From positions 45,479-109,478 of the IMG/VR virus record IMGVR_UViG_3300021511_000005: 64,000 nt of DNA. One strand, given 5' to 3'. How positions within the stretch are numbered: position 1 is the stretch's first letter; each line of letters starts with the position of its first letter. This DNA comes from a virus. Below are positions 49,999 to 57,837 of the stretch, one piece after another. Both the position numbers and the translations under genes were made by a program. Below the pieces are notes generated by a model. The model did not search any database and had not been told where the DNA came from. It worked only from the letters and a program-made list of their open reading frames with translations.

Positions 49999-52900
49999 TT
50001 GGCCCTGTTGACACCAGAACAGCTGGAGCAGCTGCGGCGCGCCATTCAAGACGCATCGACCGCCGTGGCAATCTCCACCGTGGGCCACACGGTCACGGAT
50101 GACGAGCTGCAGCGGCTGGTGGACGAGGGCTGGGTGGATCCCGATAAGGTAGACGACGTCGTCATGACGGGTTTCCAGTACGGTAATCTGTTGAGCCACC
50201 TTCCCCGGGCCGCGGACATGGGCCTGGGGGCCTTCATCAAGGAGATCCAGCGGAACCCGATCAAGCTGTCCGCCGCGGAACGCCAGGCCGTCCAGATCGC
50301 GAGGGACCGTGCTGGCCAATACTGCGCGGGCCTGGGCTCGAGGTACAACGAAGAGATGGGCCGGATGGTGGTGGAGGCGGACGCCCAGCTGGCCAAGGTT
50401 ACTCGAGAGTTGATTGCTGACGAGACCGCCAAGAACATCGCCACACGCGGGACGCGGAAGCAGCTGGGTCAAACCCTGGGCAAGTTGACCCGCGACTGGG
50501 CCCGCGACTGGCGCCGAATCGCTAATACTGAGATTCATATGGCCCAGCAGGAGGGCTACCTGGAGGACGTCCGCGAGCGTTACGGGGACGATGAGCTGCT
50601 GGCCAAGATCCCCGAGCCCAACGCTTGCAAGCATTGCAAGCGGCTCTACCTGGATGGCGATGGTCAGCCCATCGTCCGTCCGGCGTCTTGGTGGGCAGCT
50701 CAGGGGGCGAGCAACGCCGGCCGCAAGGCTGCGGACTGGCTCCCCGTCCTGGGAGCGATGCACCCCTGGTGCCAGTGCCGGATGATCCGGGTCCCGGCGG
50801 GCTGGAAGCTGGACGGCGAGTTTCCCGACTGGGACTTGGTTCCCGAGGGCCTGGAGACGGAGAAGTCCCGAGTCGCGGATACTGCGACACGGGACCAGCT
50901 CGAGAAGGCCAAGAAGCCCACTCAGATGGGTTTCGCCTGGGAGCCTGCTCCGAAGTCCCGGAAGGGTGCGGAGCGGCGCAGGCTGCCCGGTGGGGGCTAT
51001 GAGTACCGCTATCAGACTCCGGTCCGCGCGGAGACCCGGAGGAAGGTCCACGGGGCTGAAGACCTGGCCGCGGTCACGTCGATCTTCGTCAACGTGTCCG
51101 GCGGTTCCGAGCGCAAGCGGTTTGTTCCGCAGGAGGAAGGCGAGGGCGTGGACATCGCGTCCAAGAACGTCCACGCCCAGATCACCGCCCACGAAGTCCC
51201 CAAGACCGACAAGGGCCGGTCCCGCTTCGCCAAGCTGGCGAAGGAGCGCGGGATGCGACTGATGATCGACTCCGGCGAGTTCGGCCGTTTCGGTAAGGAG
51301 CTGCGGGAGTACAAGAAGGCGGAGAAGGAGGAGCGGGAGCCGGTGGTTCCGGAGCTGGACTTCAACAAGGTCTTCGACAACTACGAGGCCATGGCCAAGC
51401 TGTTCCCCGCGGGGAAGCTGACCGTGGTGGCGCCGGACCGCATCGCGAACCCGGACAAGACCGCGGAGCTGCGGAAGCAGTACGCCGGGCGAGTCAAGGC
51501 ACTGCAGGCCGGCGGTGCGGAGGTCATCGTTCCAATCCAGGCCCGGTCCGCAGAAGAGATCGGGAAGGACTACATCGCGGCGACCAAGGTCTTCGGGGAG
51601 GACGTGACGCTGGGCTTCCCCACAGCGGCCGCGGTTCTGCCGATGGAGGAGATCCTCCCGGCGATGGCCCAGCTCTACGCTCACGGCAAGTTCCCGCGGA
51701 TCCACTTCCTGGGCGGCGGACGTCCCCGGGAGATGGCGGAGCGGACGGCGCAGCTCGTGGCAGCGGCCTACTTCGCCGGCCAGGGCGTGGCGCCGGAGCG
51801 TGTCCTGGAGCTGACCAAGACCGCGGACCTGGCAGCCCGCGCGCTACGGAACGTCAAGACCGCGGACATGGTCCTGGGGCGCGAGGCGGACGAGGCGCTG
51901 TCCGCGCGGTTCGAGGCATGGGCGGAGGAGCAGGGCCTGGACACCAGCGATCCGGACTTCGACGAGACGGAGGCCTGGCCCGACTTCTACGAGGCTCACC
52001 CGGAGGAGTTCAACCTGGAGCTGGACAGTGAGGATAAGCCGAAGTTGTTCCGCAAGATGGCCGCGGACCTGGTGCAGATGGACAGCCGCGTGGTGGGTTC
52101 CGCGCAGCAGTACGGTCTCCAGCACGACCCGATCACCGGGACGCAGATCAAGGCGGGGAAGAAAATCACGGCGCTGCCCAAGGCGGAGCGCCATCCGGCC
52201 ACGCTGCAGGCCTATTTAGAGGCTCGCGAGCATCAGACCGAGCGCTTCACCCCGCCGGCGATGTCCGCCTGGGAGGCTCTGTGGGGCGATTTTGAGAAGG
52301 TGGAGAAGGTGGAGAAGTCGCGGAAGCTCCACGGTCGGCGGAAGTTCCAGGGCTTCGATATCTCGATCGAGAACCGGGTGGGTTCAGTCCGTCACTGGTA
52401 CGACAAGGCCACGGACACGAAGGGCGAGACCAAGATGGTCAACCCCTACGGCTACATCCGTCTGACTGAGGGAACCGACGGCGACCATGTGGACGTCTTC
52501 CTGGGAGAGGACGAGCAAGCGCCGCGGGTTTACGTTATCCATCAGATGAAGGCCCCGAGCTTCACCGAATACGATGAGGACAAGTGTATGTTGGGGTTTC
52601 CGTCGGCGCGGGCGGCCAAGGCGGCCTACCTTCGCCACTTCGACAGTCCCAAGTTCTTCGGCTCGATGACAGCGCTTCCCGTGGAGGAGTTTCGCAAGAA
52701 GGTCTACAAGATGAAGGGCGAGCTGATCAAGGCGGGAGGGACCTACTCCGGATACGCCTCTGGTTCCCAGCCGCGGTCCACGTCGATCGTAGGAACCATG
52801 GGGCAGCATGATCGGAAGGCTCCACGGACGGCCGGGGCCAATGTTCGCGAGAACCGGGCGGATCACACCGAGGACTGGCCGCCCTATCAGGAGCGGCGGA

Positions 52901-53208
52901 TCCGCAAGGTCCGCAAGGTGGTCTCCGCGGAGGGAGCCGCCGATCCGGTCCTGGCAGGGGTGAGCCTGACCCAGCTCGTGGCCGCCGCAGAGCGGTTCAA
53001 CGTCCGCGGGCTTCAGCAGAGCCACGACTGGGCCAACAAGCCAAAGCTGGACCGTTGTCCGGACCTGAACGAAGCTGTGGCCCGGACGGACGCGGGCAAG
53101 AAGAATCTGGAGACCGTCGAGGAGATAGGACGCCAGCGGCGGAAGACCGCGGCGGGGGCGCGTTTGACGCTGAACCCCAAACTGATCCGAAGGGAGCAGA
53201 AGCGATGA
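49999..53208 (+). CDS. MuF head protein fused to TGT-like barrel and InPase-like domain
   Basis: 1069 residues from TTG. Residues about 150-270 form a Mu gpF/MuF domain (WRRIANTEIHMAQQEGYL, ACKHCKRLY, MHPWCQCRM). Then comes the linker module GGGYEYRYQTP. Residues about 410-605 resemble a tRNA-guanine-transglycosylase/DpdA-like TIM barrel (LMIDSGEFGRF, TVVAPDRIANPDKTAEL, EVIVPIQARS, IHFLGGG). Residues about 775-910 match the phage inorganic-pyrophosphatase-like (InPase) polyvalent domain (GFDISIENRVGSVRHWY, YGYIRLTEGTDGDHVDVFLG, YDEDKCMLGF). It is probably packaged inside the head through MuF. Enzymatic roles are inferred only. Confidence 0.75.
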   Translation: MALLTPEQLEQLRRAIQDASTAVAISTVGHTVTDDELQRLVDEGWVDPDKVDDVVMTGFQYGNLLSHLPRAADMGLGAFIKEIQRNPIKLSAAERQAVQIARDRAGQYCAGLGSRYNEEMGRMVVEADAQLAKVTRELIADETAKNIATRGTRKQLGQTLGKLTRDWARDWRRIANTEIHMAQQEGYLEDVRERYGDDELLAKIPEPNACKHCKRLYLDGDGQPIVRPASWWAAQGASNAGRKAADWLPVLGAMHPWCQCRMIRVPAGWKLDGEFPDWDLVPEGLETEKSRVADTATRDQLEKAKKPTQMGFAWEPAPKSRKGAERRRLPGGGYEYRYQTPVRAETRRKVHGAEDLAAVTSIFVNVSGGSERKRFVPQEEGEGVDIASKNVHAQITAHEVPKTDKGRSRFAKLAKERGMRLMIDSGEFGRFGKELREYKKAEKEEREPVVPELDFNKVFDNYEAMAKLFPAGKLTVVAPDRIANPDKTAELRKQYAGRVKALQAGGAEVIVPIQARSAEEIGKDYIAATKVFGEDVTLGFPTAAAVLPMEEILPAMAQLYAHGKFPRIHFLGGGRPREMAERTAQLVAAAYFAGQGVAPERVLELTKTADLAARALRNVKTADMVLGREADEALSARFEAWAEEQGLDTSDPDFDETEAWPDFYEAHPEEFNLELDSEDKPKLFRKMAADLVQMDSRVVGSAQQYGLQHDPITGTQIKAGKKITALPKAERHPATLQAYLEAREHQTERFTPPAMSAWEALWGDFEKVEKVEKSRKLHGRRKFQGFDISIENRVGSVRHWYDKATDTKGETKMVNPYGYIRLTEGTDGDHVDVFLGEDEQAPRVYVIHQMKAPSFTEYDEDKCMLGFPSARAAKAAYLRHFDSPKFFGSMTALPVEEFRKKVYKMKGELIKAGGTYSGYASGSQPRSTSIVGTMGQHDRKAPRTAGANVRENRADHTEDWPPYQERRIRKVRKVVSAEGAADPVLAGVSLTQLVAAAERFNVRGLQQSHDWANKPKLDRCPDLNEAVARTDAGKKNLETVEEIGRQRRKTAAGARLTLNPKLIRREQKR

Positions 53209-55259
53209 ATTGGGACACCTGGCTGGACAATTTGGTGGGACCGAAGTTGGTCTTGGACCTGGCGAAGGCGAAGCGGAAGGCCGCAGAGGGTCAGATGGGC
53301 CTGTTCGATCAACCGGCGAAGCCCGCCGCGAAGCCAAAGCCCAAGGCTCCAGCGGCCAGCGGCTGGCAGGCGATCCCCGGCGGCAAGAAGGGCGGCCAGC
53401 GGCGGAAGCAAGGCGGCAAGTGGGTCTATCGTTACCCGGACGGCAAGGGTGGCTACAGCTCGAGCCCGCCCAAGCCCAAGGCGAAGCCCAAGGCGAAGCC
53501 CGAGTCCGCGCACCGGGTCCCCACGTCGGGCGAGTTCGACGGGCGGACCAAGCCCTATCCGAGGCACTCAACGCTTGAGATCGGCCGGGGCTTCGATGCC
53601 CAGCACATCAGCGGACCCAAGGCGATGCCTGGGGATCACTGGACACACTCCCTGGCAGCCGATCCCAACGCGACGATGAAGATCTTGTCCCAGCGGTTTG
53701 ATCGGTACGGTCAGTGGAGTTACGTCGTGGAGTACGCCAGTGGCAATACCGGCGTGGTTCCCGAGCACAGCTTGAAGTCCATGAAGGCGAAGCCCCGAGG
53801 CGATAAGTCCGCGTCAGCTCCGAAGCCGAAGCCGTCCAAGGTCAAGCTCGAGCCGGCCAAGCCCGCCGGTCCGGAACGCCGGATCGCAGAGCGGTGGATG
53901 GCGATGAACCAGCGGGAGAAGATGGCCAATCTCCAGGAGCTGGGGCAGCAGAAGGGGATGAGCCTCATCTACGACGGGAAGAACTACATCGTTTCCCAGG
54001 GCAAGGACCACAAGGTCGCGGTGGGCTCCATCGCGGAGGCCAAGGACCTGATCCAGGCCGGCTCCGTCAAGGGGGCCAAGCCGGTCCCTGGGACCACAAG
54101 CTGGACCAAAGCGCCCGGCGGCGAGACCCTGGCCGTCACGGACAAGGCGGGCTTCGCGATTGCGAAGGACAACACCGTGACCAAGGTGGAGGGGAAGAAG
54201 AAGACCACCGTGGGCAAGTTCGAGTCTGAGCCGGAGGCGGTCCACGCGGTCAAGCAGGCCGCTGCGCCAAAGCCCAAGCCCAAGCCGAAATACAAGTTGG
54301 CGCCGGTCGAGCACTACGACGGCTATGGACCCAACGCATGGCGCGGCGCCAAGTCGGGAAAGCTGGGAGCCAAGGAGACCACGGCCGCGGTTCGCAAGGA
54401 GATCAAGCAGGCCCAGGCCGCGGGATGGCTCCCGGAGGGTGTGAAGGTCAGCGTGTCCCACGAGGGCTACGCCGGCGGCTGGTCCATGAATCTGAAGATC
54501 AAGGAGCTACCTCCGGGGATGATGCTCTACGAGGCCGCGGATTATGACGAGTTCGAGCATCGGTATGAGACGCCGTCCGAAGGGGGCAAGGTCCCGGTCA
54601 TGCGTCCGGAGATCGCGGACATGATCAAGAAGATGGAGCAGATTGCGGATCAGTATAACTACGATGACTCCGATTCCATGACCGACTACTTCAATCGCGG
54701 ATTCTACGTCCACAGCGGCGTGGGTCATGAGTTGGACAGTCTCCATCGGACGATGGCGTTGGATCCGGCCAAGGGTGTTGTCTTGGGCTCCGCGGCCCAG
54801 GCTCTCAAGACTCGCGACTTGGGGGACATTCAGGACGCTTTGGTGGGCTATCACGGCTCCGGCATGGACAAGGACGAGCGCGGACCTTGGGGGCTGGGTC
54901 AAGACCTGCGGAAGGTTCTGGCGGACAACTTGGGCGAGCTGGCTGGGCAGCACGGAGGGAAGCTCCAATCCGAGAAGACCCAGGCGCAGTATCGCTCCAA
55001 GGGCTTTCCGCCGAGCAGGATCCGCCAGATCTACGGCTTTGAGACGGAGGCCGGCGCCGAGAAGTTCTACGAGCTGGTGGCGGGCTTAACGGGCGCGGAC
55101 TGGGAGAACCCGGCCCCAAGAGATATGCGGGTGGTGCGGATGGGGCACCAGGTGGACCTGGTCAACATCCCGCTGGATGTCCCCAGCAAGCGGAAGGGCC
55201 ACAAGGCCAAGAAGAAGGTGAAGAAGTCCATGGAGCCGAGGCTTGTCCTCCACGTCTAA
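53205..55259 (+). CDS. Polyvalent-type protein with LPD29-like domain
   Basis: 684 residues from ATG 53205 (ATGA overlap with MuF; the open frame upstream is not used). Begins with SGWQAIPGGKKGGQRRK and WVYRYPDGKGGYSS (residues about 52-88), the module shared with the 1816-residue protein. Pro/Lys-rich linkers follow. Residues about 385-510 resemble an LPD29-type domain (TTAAVRKEIKQAQAAGWLP, VKVSVSHEGYAGGWSMNL, then QYNYDDSDSMTDYFNRGFY). Probably a companion effector in the head. No catalytic residues assigned. Confidence 0.7.
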   Translation: MNWDTWLDNLVGPKLVLDLAKAKRKAAEGQMGLFDQPAKPAAKPKPKAPAASGWQAIPGGKKGGQRRKQGGKWVYRYPDGKGGYSSSPPKPKAKPKAKPESAHRVPTSGEFDGRTKPYPRHSTLEIGRGFDAQHISGPKAMPGDHWTHSLAADPNATMKILSQRFDRYGQWSYVVEYASGNTGVVPEHSLKSMKAKPRGDKSASAPKPKPSKVKLEPAKPAGPERRIAERWMAMNQREKMANLQELGQQKGMSLIYDGKNYIVSQGKDHKVAVGSIAEAKDLIQAGSVKGAKPVPGTTSWTKAPGGETLAVTDKAGFAIAKDNTVTKVEGKKKTTVGKFESEPEAVHAVKQAAAPKPKPKPKYKLAPVEHYDGYGPNAWRGAKSGKLGAKETTAAVRKEIKQAQAAGWLPEGVKVSVSHEGYAGGWSMNLKIKELPPGMMLYEAADYDEFEHRYETPSEGGKVPVMRPEIADMIKKMEQIADQYNYDDSDSMTDYFNRGFYVHSGVGHELDSLHRTMALDPAKGVVLGSAAQALKTRDLGDIQDALVGYHGSGMDKDERGPWGLGQDLRKVLADNLGELAGQHGGKLQSEKTQAQYRSKGFPPSRIRQIYGFETEAGAEKFYELVAGLTGADWENPAPRDMRVVRMGHQVDLVNIPLDVPSKRKGHKAKKKVKKSMEPRLVLHV

Positions 55260-55506
55260 GCTCCCCCGTTGTAGCTGCAACCAGCGGCTGTTCTACAAGT
55301 CCGCGGACGGCGCCGTCCGCTTGCGGTCCGCGGTCCTGGTCTTCAAGTCGGGGCGGGCCCTGGCTATCTGCCCACGATGTAAGGGGGAAGTCCCCGTGGA
55401 CCTGGCCTTGGGGGAGGGCCTGCGGAAGGCCCTGGACCAACCTCCGCGGAAGTTGGTCCTCCGCGACTTGCGGAAATGTCTTGACGATCCGGAATCCGCC
55501 CAGTAG
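55243..55506 (+). CDS. Small zinc-ribbon protein (Com-like?)
   Basis: 87 residues from TTG 55243, overlapping the previous stop by 17 bases. CSCNQRLFY and CPRCKGEV resemble the two halves of the small Com-type zinc finger found in Mu-like phages, though here separated by a longer beta region. The C-terminal tail is helical. Candidate nucleic-acid binder. Start and family assignment are uncertain. Confidence 0.5.
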   Translation: MSSTSKLPRCSCNQRLFYKSADGAVRLRSAVLVFKSGRALAICPRCKGEVPVDLALGEGLRKALDQPPRKLVLRDLRKCLDDPESAQ

Positions 55507-55569
55507 TTTCTGACTCACGTCCCGCGTGGCCTGCGGAAGTTCCGCACTTGGGCATGGGAAGAGAACCCC
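55481..55569 (+). promoter_or_regulatory. Putative promoter and leader of the prohead genes
   Basis: TTGACG (55481-55486), 17 bases, TAGTTT (55504-55509), overlapping the end of the zinc-ribbon gene. A leader inverted repeat TGCGG-AAGTT-CCGCA (55532-55546) lies before ATG 55570. The -10 is weak. The layout resembles the cassettes of the accessory region. Confidence 0.4.
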
Positions 55570-56376
55570 ATGGCCAACCATCCTTCAGAGATACCGTTTC
55601 ACTTCGAGCTGCCCATAGAGGTATGGGAGAAGGCTGGCGATCCCGGCAAGGAGCGGCGGATCGGCGGCGTTATCTCTTCTCAGGACAAGGACCGCCAGGG
55701 CGAGGTTGTCCTTCAGCGCGGTCTGGACTTCTCCGAATTCATCGATCACGGGTGGTTCAACGATAACCACAGCAAGGATACGACGGGGATCGTCGGTTAC
55801 CCGGAGAAGGTGGAGAAGCGGACCATCAACGGGCGCCCCGAGCACTACGTGGAAGGCTATCTGCTGCGGGGTTTCGATAAGGCGGACGAGATCTGGAAGT
55901 TGGCTCAGTCGCTTCAGAAGACCAACCGCCGGCTGGGCTTCAGCATCGAGGGCTCCGTGATGAGGCGGGAAGGGCTCGACGGAAAGACGATTGCCCAGGC
56001 CAAGGTCCGCAACGTGGCGATCACGAATTGTCCGGTCAACACGTCCACGGGTCTCGAGATTCTGGCCAAGAGTATGATGGCCATGGAGTCCGAGGGTGAT
56101 CAGTCCGCGGCGGCCCACAGATGCTGGGGGGAGGGCGACTGTTGTGGAAGCTGCGAGACCGCGGACGCCGAGAAAGCGATGTCCGCTGGTCAGGCGGTGA
56201 GCGACCCGGGCGCATCTCCGGGCGAAGGCTTCGCGTTGCGGACCGAATCCATGGAAAAGAAGCCTAAGCGACTGACCAAGGCGGAGGCGATCAAGTTCCT
56301 TCAATCCCGTTATCGCGATCTGTCCAAGGCGGACGCGGAACGAATCTATCGCCACGCGGTCAAGATGGCCGCGTAA
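55570..56376 (+). CDS. Prohead protease
   Basis: 268 residues. N-terminal protease domain (GGVISSQDKDRQGEVVL, WFNDNHSKDTTGIVGYP, RRLGFSIEGSV) has the His (about 67) and Ser (about 125) of HK97/T4-type prohead proteases. A Cys-rich segment (RCWGEGDCCGSC) follows. At 206-230 it carries AGQ-x-V-x-x-PG...GEGF-x-LR-x-ES-x-E, a motif also found near the capsid protein N-terminus, perhaps its own cleavage site. It should cut scaffold and capsid during maturation. Located just before scaffold and capsid, as in many phages. Confidence 0.8.
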   Translation: MANHPSEIPFHFELPIEVWEKAGDPGKERRIGGVISSQDKDRQGEVVLQRGLDFSEFIDHGWFNDNHSKDTTGIVGYPEKVEKRTINGRPEHYVEGYLLRGFDKADEIWKLAQSLQKTNRRLGFSIEGSVMRREGLDGKTIAQAKVRNVAITNCPVNTSTGLEILAKSMMAMESEGDQSAAAHRCWGEGDCCGSCETADAEKAMSAGQAVSDPGASPGEGFALRTESMEKKPKRLTKAEAIKFLQSRYRDLSKADAERIYRHAVKMAA

Positions 56377-56386
56377 GGAGGATCCA

Positions 56387-57796
56387 ATGGCGGACGAGAG
56401 CAGGCAGTTGACCCTTGACGACCAGGCGGCAGAGCTGGCGGCGACGATGAACTTCGACGGCGCGGGTGCCCCGCTGGAGAAAGGGGGAGCCGCCGGCGAT
56501 CTGCCCGAGGGGCAGACCAGCGCGGAAGGCGGTTTCACCCAGGACGCCGGGGGCCAGGTTATCACGGCGGGCGTGGAAGGCGCGGTCAACAAGGGGGGCC
56601 AGACGGGCTCCCAGATGACGAGCGAGCCGGGCGCGCAGAACCAGAACCCCAAGACCGGCCGCGCCATGAGTGGCGAGCCCGGCGCGGACGCGGGCGGCGG
56701 AGCCGGCACCGGTGGCAACCTGTCTCAGGATGGGGATGCCAGCACCCGGGCGCGGAAGCCCGGCCAGGTGGGCGTCAGCGGCGGTTCCACTGGCGGCGGA
56801 AACTTGTCGGAGTCGGAGGACGACAAGATCCGTGGACGCAAGGCTGGGAAAGTCGGCATCTCCAAGGCGGAGGCCATCGAGATGGGTCTGTCCAAGGCCC
56901 AGTACGACGCCATGATGGCCAAGGGCCTGATCAAGGCGGAGGTCGAGGAGGATGACGAGGTCGAGGACGAGGAGAAGGGCTGCAAGAAGTCCGTCTCCGC
57001 CGGCGACTTGATGAAGTCGCTGGACACGCTCGAGGCCGTGGCCTCCGGTGCGGGGATCCCCACTACGGAGGATCGTCGGGTGGAGCTGGCCAAGGGCTTG
57101 GAGGCCGGTCAGCTGACTCAGGACGAGATGGTGGAGCTGGCGGACCTGATGAAGGCTGCGACCAGCTCCGACGAGGACGAGGACGCCCTGGTCAAGGGCG
57201 GCGATGTGGACGAGCTGGACGGCGTGGTCGATGAGGTCCAGGACCTGGACGATATGGACAAGAGTTTCCAGGAGCAGTTCGCAGACGCAGAAGCGGACCA
57301 CGACACCTACGACATCAGCCCCTACCTGGAGAGACTTCACCAGTCCACGGCGGCGGCGCTGGACCAGATCCAGGGCAACCTTCAGAAGGCGATGGACGTC
57401 CAGGGCAGCAACCAGCGCAACTTCAACGTCAACCTGGCCAAGAGCTTGAAGGGTATGGCTCAGTTGGCCCAGGACCAGGGGGAGCTGATCAAGAGCCTGA
57501 CGGACCGGCTGGAGCATGTCGAGAACCAGCCTCTCCCCCGCATTGGGGCGACCAGCGTCCAGCAGCTCCAGAAGTCCATTCCCAACGAGGCGACCGGAGC
57601 CGGTGGCAACGGTCTGAACCGGACCCAGATCTTGGACGCCATGACGGACATGGCGTGTCGCCAGGAGATGGCCCCCTGCGGGGAGAAGTTGGACCGCGCG
57701 GTGGCGATGTTCGAGTCCAGCGGCCAGCTCAGCAAGTCGCTGTACCGGGACGTCCAGAACTTCATCAAGAGCAACGGAATGGTCCAAGTCCACTAG
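56387..57796 (+). CDS. Probable scaffold or capsid-assembly protein
   Basis: 469 residues. The Gly/Ala/acidic N-terminal half is low complexity (GEPGADAGGGAGTGGNLSQ), followed by KISKAEA-type helices and a long acidic and coiled middle (EEDDEVEDEEKGCKK, SDEDEDALVKGGDVDELDG). The C-terminal half is helical (LDQIQGNLQKAMDV, LTDRLEHVENQP). Position between protease and capsid and the absence of a catalytic motif suggest scaffolding, but a structural role in the mature head is also possible. Confidence 0.55.
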   Translation: MADESRQLTLDDQAAELAATMNFDGAGAPLEKGGAAGDLPEGQTSAEGGFTQDAGGQVITAGVEGAVNKGGQTGSQMTSEPGAQNQNPKTGRAMSGEPGADAGGGAGTGGNLSQDGDASTRARKPGQVGVSGGSTGGGNLSESEDDKIRGRKAGKVGISKAEAIEMGLSKAQYDAMMAKGLIKAEVEEDDEVEDEEKGCKKSVSAGDLMKSLDTLEAVASGAGIPTTEDRRVELAKGLEAGQLTQDEMVELADLMKAATSSDEDEDALVKGGDVDELDGVVDEVQDLDDMDKSFQEQFADAEADHDTYDISPYLERLHQSTAAALDQIQGNLQKAMDVQGSNQRNFNVNLAKSLKGMAQLAQDQGELIKSLTDRLEHVENQPLPRIGATSVQQLQKSIPNEATGAGGNGLNRTQILDAMTDMACRQEMAPCGEKLDRAVAMFESSGQLSKSLYRDVQNFIKSNGMVQVH

Positions 57797-57837
57797 GGCT
57801 GGCCTCCACATAACGAACCTGAACGAAGGAGAGGATC

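Noticed and set aside
49711-51705. 664-codon minus-strand frame, with similar ones at 47164-48858, 41382-43277 and 9830-11494
   Set aside because: All lie antisense to clear + strand genes with recognisable motifs and have shadow-like composition.
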